The translations under genes and the position numbers were made by a program. From Mytilus californianus (lineage: Eukaryota > Mollusca > Bivalvia > Mytilida > Mytilidae), in assembly GCF_021869535.1 (NCBI RefSeq), contig NW_026262581.1:116960771-117024770 (forward strand): a stretch of DNA of 64,000 bases, given 5' to 3'. Position 1 is the stretch's first letter. Every line of letters begins with the position of its first letter. The notes below the pieces were generated by a model. The model had not been told where the DNA came from, ran no database searches, and saw only the letters and a program-made list of their open reading frames with translations. Below, one piece after another: positions 55,730 to 64,000 of the stretch.

Positions 55730-58700
55730 AAACACCAAACTCCAAGGTAAATCCAAAAAGGGAGGAGTCCATAAAAACCGAGAAAATGAAACGTGAGACT
55801 TTATTAATCAACGGAACAAATAGAAAACAACCGTCATATTCCTGACTTGGATTTTTCGAAGAAAATGGTGGGCTAAACCTATTTTTTCAGATTTCTAAAC
55901 CTCCCACTTGTATGACAGTTGTTTATAGTTCCTTTATATTGATACAATGGATGAGCAACCCAAACAGACATACAAGGTTAATGTGACAATAATTGTGATC
56001 CAGCAGTCAATACTGTGTAAGCATACATTACATAAAAACAGACATACAACACAACTGACCAAAAAATTCAAACAAACATACAAATAAATCTAACAAAGAC
56101 GCCAACAAACATGTTTTTTGTAGTTGATAGTACATAAAATATAAAGACAAGAGTAAACAAAATGAAAACAACACTGTAAACCTCTTGTGTCCGAATCACA
56201 CCTCTGAACCCACCTGCACCAGGAATAATCAAAGCCAAAAATCCTACGGCTGGATGCATAAATACCAAATCATGTCAAGAGTCATACGACCAAAAGGATC
56301 ATAAAAGCACTTGGACAAACAAAGGGAAAACTGTACGGTAAAGAAAAGGACACCCAACTTCAGCACCTAGAATCTAAAACTCGAGACCATCTTGTATTGT
56401 GAAGTAGACACTGAATATTTATCTATTAAGTCTTGGTTCTTTCCGATGAACGTTTTGAGAAAAAAGATGAGACGATTTTGATAAACCCTAGTTCATCAAT
56501 CTATTGCTAAGACATCAATGACGTATTACAAAGTCTGAGTAACAGCTCCAAGCTGTTGAATATTCTTTCGAGTTGAGAAATGCATACTCAATATGTGGGT
56601 GAAATTGCTGTTAAGGTGAGGAAAATTGATAACTTCAAAATTGAAATCGTCTCGTTTGTTATAGATGCTGGTACTGAGATGACAGTTGTAGTCAAATTTG
56701 AGGTATATGTCTAGAAATGAACTGATACTGTGGTTTCTTTTATTTCTAGATCAGGAGGATATAATAATGTGACCTAATCAGAATAGTCATCATAGATGCA
56801 AGGTTTTAAAATGTAATATACCTGTATGTGAAATTAATTGATATAACTTCTTTGATCTTCTTGTTTTTTAAAAGTGTCCGAAGGAACTCCGAATTATATG
56901 AAAATAAGGAAAAGGTCGATAAGGAGAGTTGCACCGTAGTTTACCATAGGAATGCCGACAACCTGCCGGAAAATTCTTCCTCCAAATTCAACAAATATAT
57001 TGTCAATGAGAAACTCCAGCATAATGATCACTTGTATTTCAGTGAAGCATGTTTTATTTTCGGGCTCATTCTTAACAAAATATGCCAAATTATATCCCAA
57101 AACAATAAATTTGCAGCAAATGGTACCATTTTTATGAAGGAAAGTATTGTGAATTATTTCTTTAAGACGGGTTTTCCATTTTCAATGAGGCATGGTGGTG
57201 TATAGGGTGAATAATACGAAGGTTTTGATAGAATTTATTTCAAGGAATGACCGAGATTTAAAGTTTTCTAGAAATGTTTTGAGTTTTTAAGAATCCACAT
57301 ATGGTTAATGCCACTACGGGAGTAAATAGTGTCAAAGTATTTCTGTAATCTGTCTTTCACTTCGAACAAAATCTAACGGACAATTCCTTGGTAGAACATT
57401 CAGATGAGCCGACAATGTACCGTTGTTTGTACAGAGCTTTGTGAAGTTACGGTATCGAATACAAACAAGTTAAGTCCTCAGATGTGTTGCTCATTGAAAT
57501 ATTCAATCAAAGAGGTCATGAAGGACTTATGGTTTGCCAAGATCTTATTTTCATCAAACGTTGCGTTTTTGTACATGGAATTACCCGAGTGTTTATTTAT
57601 TCCTAATAAAGACACTCGTGGTAATAGGATTTACAGATATAAACAATAATGTTTGAAGCTTTTTCCACAGGAACACCAACGAATTTATCGTGAAGAGACT
57701 TCAGACATTTTACAGCTTCTTTGCCTCTGAAATCGGACTATGGTCGAACATTTACACAGCTTCAACTTGTGGGTTCTACGCTGCATCAACGACCTAATTG
57801 CTTTAACACATTCTGACAGATTGTCTAGTTTAACCTCTTCTTGTTTTGCCCATGCTCTGATGCTCTGGCGTAATCCTCAACGGAATCCATTATTATTTTA
57901 AAGTAATTGTTCCAATTGATGTGTTGTGGCTCTCTAAATTTGGGACCACGATGTATCACCTTCCGGAGATGTTCATGTTGAATAAATATTAGATCACCAT
58001 TTATTACATGGCCAGAGGGTTTGTTAATATATGGAACGTGGGAACAGTAACATGTCAGAGGTATTCTTCTAAATCAAGATTTTGCATGCTTGATTTCAGT
58101 TAAACATGTATGTCTCATGATTCTGGTGAACTATAGAAGACAATACGAACAGACTGATTTTGAAACTATGATAAAGCGAAATTTTAGATGTTACTTCATT
58201 GCGATGAAGAACGTTGCTAATGTTGATAGCATCGATTCCTTTATTTGAAAACTGATTTGGAAAGAAATTTCTATTTCCATTGTGTAACGGTTCTGATCTT
58301 ACTGGATAATACAAAGTAGCTACATCACTAATTATACAAGTATATTTGGGAAAACACATCCATACATCCTTTTTCAAGTGCATAATCTCTTAAAACATTT
58401 ATGAAAGTTCACAGGCAGTGAAAAAAGAATGGTACGAATTTAATGTAACCTAAGCGGATGATGGACATGTGAAAGGTCATCAAAGCTCCCAGTAAGTGGT
58501 CTAGATTTGGCAAACATTTTTTACATTTGGACGATGGTAATGTTTTAGACCATGACTACGCTTGGATCTTAAGTTAGTGTTGAATAAACTCATTACATTG
58601 GCATCACTGTAGGCTTGACTTGCTAAATCTCCTACATCTTTGATGTTAATATAATTCCAGCCGTATGACATCGCAGAAAGGCGTACTTAGTATAGAGCTT

Positions 58701-58870
58701 TTCGTATGTAGTAATTTTTCTCAATGATGTGTGTATTTTCATGGATAAAGAAAGGTCATGTTCCGGCTGTTTAAAATGGTTATAAAGAATCACGAATAAC
58801 GTATTTTTATTATCAGAACGGTGTTCATAATTTCTGATGTGTTGCGGTTGTTGTATGCCTATCAAAATAA
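55730..58870 (-). pseudogene. Near-complete decayed Penelope-like retroelement
   Basis: The most complete copy, read on the minus strand. N-terminal region 58865-58490: EHRSDNKNTLFVILYNHFKQ, AFLRCHTAGIILTS, NIKDVGDLASQAYS and SKRSHGLKHYHRPNVKNVC. Then INISNVLHRNEVTSKI (about 58220) and SGHVINGDL (about 58005), then FREPQHINWNNYFKIIMDSV (about 57940) and SRSGINHMWILKNSK (about 57310). Reverse transcriptase: LYTTMPH, LAYFVKNEPENK, MLEFLIDNIFVEFGGR and VVGIPM ... ATLLIDLFL (57190-56895). The segment that should hold the YLDD active site is deleted at about 56880-56805. The C-terminus continues with STSIYNKRDDFNFEVINFPH (about 56665) and degrades by 56400. The 3' UTR (56400-55730) contains the landmarks of the type E copy at 51640. 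Many stops and frameshifts; inactive. The order is colinear along 3.1 kb. Confidence 0.8.
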
Positions 58871-58924
58871 CGGGTTCTTATAAAACATTTAAGTTATGTA
58901 ATGATTCTAATAAAAAAAAAATGA

Positions 58925-59200
58925 TAGCTATTATGGTTTTGGGGGAGCGAGTGTAATAACAGTGTTATTGAAAGTAACTGTCATAAGAAAATGTGTTATA
59001 CAGAGTGACACGGGAAAACGTATGTCCAATATCTTTCTACTTGTTGAAGAAAAAAAAAAGGAAAAAAAAGCATCCTAAAAATTACCAGAACAAAATCACA
59101 AGAAATTCGGGAGTCACCGGCATACTAGCAGAATCTAATACAAAACAAGGTCTTTCATGTAAAATTTATTAAAATTTAAATAAATATTGCTTTTTGTCTC
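58925..59200. other. No recognisable feature
   Basis: A-rich sequence between two retroelement copies. Confidence 0.4.
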
Positions 59201-59204
59201 TATA

Positions 59205-59685
59205 AAAATAAGGAGATGTGGTATAATTTCCAATGAGACAACTATCCATCAAAGTTCAAATGAAGTGGATTTAAGCAATTATAGGCAACAGTACGGCCTT
59301 AAACAATGAGAAAAACGCATACCGTATAGTCGGCTATATAGGCCCTGACATGAAAAATATGAAACAATTCAATTGAGAAAAACTAAAGGCCTATTTTTTA
59401 ACAAAACAATTTACGAAAAACAAATATGACAGACATGAACCAACGACAACCTCTGAACTACAGGCTCCTGACTTGGGACAGGCACATAAAGAATGTGGCG
59501 GGGTTAAACATGTCTGTGAGCGCCCAACCCTTCCCCTAACCTGGGACAGTGGTGCAACAGCACAACATAAGAACAAACTATAAAAATCAGTTGAAAAAGG
59601 CTTAACTCATCAGATCGATACAAAGAAAAACATCTAACAAAAACACAGACAGGACGTGGCAGGGTATATATCCATCTGTTTATTT
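59205..59685 (-). mobile_element. Type A retroelement 3' UTR copy
   Basis: AAGGAGATGTGGTATAATTT, CAGTACGGCCTTAAACAATG, CTCCTGACTTGGGACAGGC (about 59467), GTGGCGGGGTTAAACATG, CCTAACCTGGGACAGTGG and TTAACTCATCAGATCG are colinear with the reverse complement of 62.9-63.4 kb. It is a good undisrupted reference for this part of the UTR. Confidence 0.9.
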
Positions 59686-59689
59686 CAGT

Positions 59690-62145
59690 ATTGGTCCAAG
59701 GGAAAATCAGGGACAATAACAAGAATCATTGTAGATTTTTTAAACAATTATTGTTTCCTAGATATTCTGTTTTGAGAAGTTTGAGCGTCTGTAGCATATG
59801 AAATACCAAATTACCATATAAGCAAATCATAATTTTAAAGTCAAGGTGTATGGATACCTCCCTCAATTCATTGATACGGCATTATAAGTAGTTAAATATC
59901 AAAAACATAATGGCTGTGTTGATGCCAATAACTCCACATTGAATTTGAAATGCAATATCTTTTACATTTAGATGCAATTACTTTAGGAATCAATGCTTAT
60001 ATCATTAATAGATCCTTTATGAGTAATATTTCCTATTGCATTGACATTTCCGTAAGTCTAACATTACTTGTAAATGCAATTTTATATCAATGCAGAGAAA
60101 TAGAAATAACAATGGTTCTAACGATTGAATACAGGATTATTACAGTTTTACAATAACTATGGTATTAATCACTAGTTATTACTTAAAACGGTCATAAACT
60201 AATAATAAAATTTTGATTAATTTCTCCTTTGTTCATTTACATATATCGCTGATACAAAAGCTACTATAACAAGATCTTATCGTTTACACCTGATTTCCAA
60301 CAGAAATGCAATTGGAAGTCTGCAGATGGAAACATCAGTGTAATATGCTTAAACCAAACCCATAAACAATATTATCCAGAGTAAGCTCCTGTTCTTTTTA
60401 AAACAAGACATAAATATTCAAGTAAATCGCTAAATTGATGTGAAGACTAACAAAGCGGTGCAATTTTTTTTTTGGGGGGGGGGGGGGGGGGATTATGTTT
60501 TCTCTATACACGATAAAATCATCGGACAGCAGTTAATTGTTGCCTCAAATTGTAACCATTTGTATGCTTGACTTTACTTATTTTAGTTGCTCTTACTTGA
60601 CCTAGTACCAGAATGTCCTACTACAGATAAGGTAACCTGTCTAAAATTTATATACTCCGACGTCAAAGTCGGTAATATATGAAAAACAGTCTCCTCCGCA
60701 TACCAACGAAATGTTACTTGTATATTCATGCATGCACATGGTTTTCTTATGCAAGAAAGAGTAAACTGGAAGCATGCGGACTGATATATTCTGGATCAGA
60801 ATATGCACTACATTTATCCTAGACTCAAATCTGATGATAGTTGAAATCGGATGTCAAGCTATCTGCCTCAGTTGGTTTGACTCTGGATGAATAAATACAC
60901 ATTTAATCCGGAATATGTGTAACGAAAATACCCGGTATTGTTGTCAAATCGGTTTTCAAATCCGACTTTGTTGTGTCGTGTGAACAGGGTATAAAACAAC
61001 AAATGTAAACAAATTGTTCTAAGCGTCTTATATCCACAGGCGATAAACATTTTTTTATTTATTTGTATAGTCTGTTTTATGAAGAGGAAAAAAACAAACC
61101 TTCGTTAACAAATTAGATTTTGAAGTATTTAAAAAATGTGTTTGGATAAACCTGCATGGATAATTCTACAAAAGATCATTAGTTTTATTCTTGATTCCAT
61201 ACTCCAGGGGAAATTACTCCATTTAATTAAAAGAACAAACAGAGTTTATTCAGGCCTTATTAATCATGCAGCTATTCTCACAGCGGCAAGTCTATTTATT
61301 TAAGAAAAAATCATACTGTACTACGCTTAATTAAATTAAGATACGGAAAAAAATAGAATTAGTCATGAAAAGGGTTTGTCGATTGTCCTCGAAATACATA
61401 GCATATAAACAATATTTTTAATAGGGAAATGAATTAGTTGTGATGTTCCATGATTACCGACCCGGCTTATTTTTTTTTATATTTTTTTTACTTTGAGTGA
61501 AAATTATTTTCTTCTCTGTTTACTATTCTGCAGTATGCCTTATTTACATTATTTTGGTGATTGATGGATTCTTTCCATCGAGCGGCAAAAAAAAAAAACT
61601 ATGTACAACACTGACACACGGAGTTAGATTTTAACGTGCTAGCTCACCTGATAGCAAGACATTGTCACAGTTTGCAGACTCCGTTCCGACTTGTCTTTGA
61701 TCTTGCTTCTAAATACTGAGACGGTTGCAGAAAAGTAGGCAAATACATATTTATTTTTAGCGTCCGATGGTTTCATATCTTAGTATCCGATGGTTATTTT
61801 ATACCAATGAGAGGGTTATTTTGGATTTAGATATTTTCCATTTTAATTTTCTCTCCAAATAACGGCATGGGTAGACTTAAGTATTAACTTGAATATCAAA
61901 TGTCAATTTTCTGAGCTAAACGGCGAGCTACGTTATTGTCCGACTGGTTACTAAAACCTATCATCGATATTGTGCTTAAAACGTCTAAATCATGACGTCG
62001 ACGAACATGACTAAACAGGCAAATTGAAACTTTACCCTCAGAAGCCAGAAATTATTTTTCCCTATCTCGTACTCTTGTCGATGCAAGTTCCTAATATCTT
62101 GTATGATGTATTAAAATTAAATTAGTTTTTAGTTTGGTTATTTCA
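59690..62145. other. No recognisable gene
   Basis: AT-rich. It contains the T/G homopolymer at 60467-60491. The open frames at 59950-60156 and 60868-61050 have no motif. CGTCCGATGG and TATCCGATGG near 61760-61790 form a small repetition. Confidence 0.35.
60467..60491. repeat. Poly-T followed by poly-G tract
   Basis: A T-run passes directly into about 16 consecutive G residues. It is a likely length-variable and sequencing-error-prone site. Confidence 0.9.
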
Positions 62146-62149
62146 TCTG

Positions 62150-63405
62150 AAAATGAACTTTATTAACAGCAATAACTGTCCTTTCCTAGATTTAGATATT
62201 TCAGTATTACACCAGAAACTCTACAAAAATTTACGACAAAAGGGATGATTTTTTCTTTCCCTATAGTTAATTTTCCCATTTTGGACGGTGATGTTCCTTT
62301 GGCACCGTCTTACGGTATTTATATATCCCAACTCGTTCGCTATGCTCGTTGTTTGTAGTGAAGTTTTTGATTTCAACGAGCGTAATCTATGTATTACTAG
62401 TAAATTATTAAGTCAGGGATTTCGTTACCACAAATTACTTAAAACCTTTACTAAATTCTTCCATCGATACAAAGATTTGGTCTGCAAGTTTGGCTGTACC
62501 TGTAGAAAACTTATTTCAAATGGTATAGCACATCCTAAATTTACGGTGATGTTGTAAACCGAGCCCGGAAATTTAGATACGATCCGGGTAAACTTATCAA
62601 TCCTTTAAATAAATTAAATCTTTGAATATTGTTTTTATTGGTAAAATATTGATTTTGTTATCAGTAAATTAAAACCATACTAAATATTACACATATTTAT
62701 TTTCAAAGTACTACAATCTGTCAATACCTATAGCTTGGCATTGCACAAGGTCATGTTTTTCTCTGACTGTTAATGACGTCTCTACACTAAATCCATTGGA
62801 TGTTTGATGTGTACTGATTGATATATTAGTCTTAGATACATGATTTTTGTTATTAGTTGTTATTGGCTTTGAACTAGCTATCAGTAACTGCAAGTACTCT
62901 CAGATCTGTACTTAGTGTCTTTTTGTTGTGGGGATGTATAAGTACCCGTCCACGTCCACTCTGTGTTTTTATTAGATGTATTTTTATTTGTATCCATCTG
63001 ATGAGTTAAGCCTTTTTCAACTGATTTTTATGTTTTTTCTTATGTTGTACGATAACATCACTCTCCCAGGTTAGGGGGAAGGTTGAGCTCTTACAAACAT
63101 GTTTAACCCCGCCACATTCTTTATGTGCCTGTCCCAAGTCAGGAGCCTGTAGTTCAGTGGTTGTCGCTGGTTCATGTCTGTCATATTAGTTTTTCGTAAA
63201 TTGTTTTGTTATAAATTAATTTTCTCAATTGAATTGTTTCATATTTTTTATGTCGGGGCCTTTTATAGTCGACCATGCGGTATGGGTTTTTCTCATTGTT
63301 GAAGGATTGCTGTTGCCTATAATTGCTTACATCTACTTTATTTGAACTTTGGTTGATAGTTGTCTAATTGGCAATCATACCACATCTCCTTATTTTTAAA
63401 TTTAA
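62150..63405 (+). pseudogene. Penelope-like retroelement: reverse transcriptase C-terminus and type A 3' UTR
   Basis: The reference copy linking the reverse transcriptase family to the type A UTR. Broken frames read NNCPFLDLDIS (about 62170), KIYDKRDDFFFP, SYGIYISQLVRYAR (about 62310), DFNERNLCITSKLLSQGFRY (62370-62425), TCRKLISNGIAHPKF and RKFRYDPGKLINPLNK (to about 62610). The UTR follows in the order GCACAAGGTCATG, GTACTCTCAGATCTG, CTGATGAGTTAAGCC, CCCAAGTCAGGAGCC (about 63134), the GCGGTATGGGTTTTTCTC block and the final ATACCACATCTCC. It is 5'-truncated near 62150 with several frameshifts; inactive. Confidence 0.8.
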
Positions 63406-63409
63406 TATG

Positions 63410-64000
63410 CCTAGCCCAACATTCAACTAATTCAAGCGTTCTGTGTTAGAAATTTGTAGGATAAAATTGAAAGAAGAAAGATATAAATGAGGTAGTTGAT
63501 TCCTACTTTTATTAAAAAAGCTACATGATATTAAAGTATGATGAAGAAACTGCACTAAAACTAGTCATGATTTAATTTTTAAACCAAAGAACCAGTTCGT
63601 TTACTCTTACAAATCTTTATGGAAAATACAGCTTTTAAGTGATCAGAACGGTGACATAAACGAAGATTATTATTTCAACATATTAGTTCATATAGGAAAC
63701 ATGCACTTTGGAAAATGTGTAAATCATTCTGAAATGTTAATTTTAGCGAGTTATAAAATGGGTGTAGATTATCAAATTGATATCTAAAATCCCTATCAGT
63801 AAAATTATAAAATCCGTGGATATATTAATTACGTCAGAAGCGCTAAGTGTATAGACTCTTAGGGACTACATTTATGGACAAACCAATATGCCGGCCCCAA
63901 TGAGAACGTTTCTTGAAAATCGACATCTTGACTTCAAATAAGTGACTTTCAATCATTTTCTTTATTTGTCTGATATACACTGTATGTGTTGCTCAATTTT
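63410..64000. other. No recognisable feature
   Basis: AT-rich sequence to the window edge. No coding or repeat signal was identified. Confidence 0.4.

Noticed and set aside
56068-56268. 66-codon hydrophobic minus-strand frame as a separate gene
   Set aside because: It lies in the 3' UTR of the decayed retroelement at 55730-58870 and has a partial counterpart in the type E UTR copy at 51640-52220.
62998-63030. CTGATGAGTTAAGC in the type A 3' UTR as a hammerhead
   Set aside because: CTGATGA and a GTT/AAC arm are present, but the GAAA side is TGAT and no cleavage triplet or helix I partner is found.

Overview
This is an AT-rich, gene-poor, repeat-dense piece of an invertebrate nuclear genome. 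The organism is most likely a marine mussel (Mytilus or a close bivalve relative). The reasons are the many copies of a roughly 290-bp dispersed 3' module that I associate with mussel genomic sequence, a tRNA-derived V-SINE-like element with the core found in molluscs, a 145-bp tandem satellite resembling the old bivalve satellite family, and a hammerhead-ribozyme repeat common in bivalves. These family attributions come from recognition, not from a search. No bacterial features, tRNA, rRNA or CRISPR were seen.

The genes: the only convincing host protein-coding signal is a family of four single-exon paralogues, all on the minus strand (9876-10178, 15816-16070, 37076-37474, 53883-54278). They encode small proteins of 84-132 residues with one shared plan: a C-x-H ... 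G-P-C-D-x-C putative zinc site, a middle x-V-x-W motif, usually followed by I-P-D, and a C-terminal [S/P]-I-L-K-[H/Q]-R signature ending in a hydrophobic tail. The two best-preserved members also share a promoter with an E-box CACGTG and a downstream block at nearly identical spacing. I do not recognise the family. The V-x-W and SILK motifs resemble protein phosphatase 1 docking motifs, which is an inference. One further weak candidate is a 61-residue secreted peptide at 32086-32271.

Mobile layout: 0.2-4.5 kb is a set of decayed LINEs, with an opposite-strand LINE fragment lying between two plus-strand pieces. 5.1-8.8 kb holds a SINE inside a 28-bp tandem repeat, a 1.3-kb 25-bp minisatellite and an inverted-repeat element. 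8-63 kb is dominated by one superfamily of retroelements with a Penelope-like reverse transcriptase signature. They occur as one near-complete decayed copy (about 58.9 down to 55.7 kb), several reverse transcriptase C-terminal fragments with 3' UTR (18.8-20.7, 28.7-29.9, 47.7-48.6, 62.2-63.4 kb) and many solitary 3' ends. Two copies carry an opposite-strand copy of their own kind nested in the 3' UTR. Several truncated copies begin at the same AAGTCAGGA motif.

Other structure: a well-formed type I hammerhead ribozyme at 40649-40692 with decayed relatives at 42.1 and 42.3 kb; repeat units at 13.0-13.5 and 17.2-17.6 kb with hammerhead-like cores on the minus strand; a 3.0-kb element with about 150-bp terminal inverted repeats and TA target duplication (44663-47646); a 435-bp MITE with 5-bp duplication (36044-36478); three foldback palindromes (33.1, 39.4, 44.4 kb); and minisatellites at 11.4, 38.2, 42.6 and 48.7 kb. 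The remaining sequence is AT-rich with no gene I can support.
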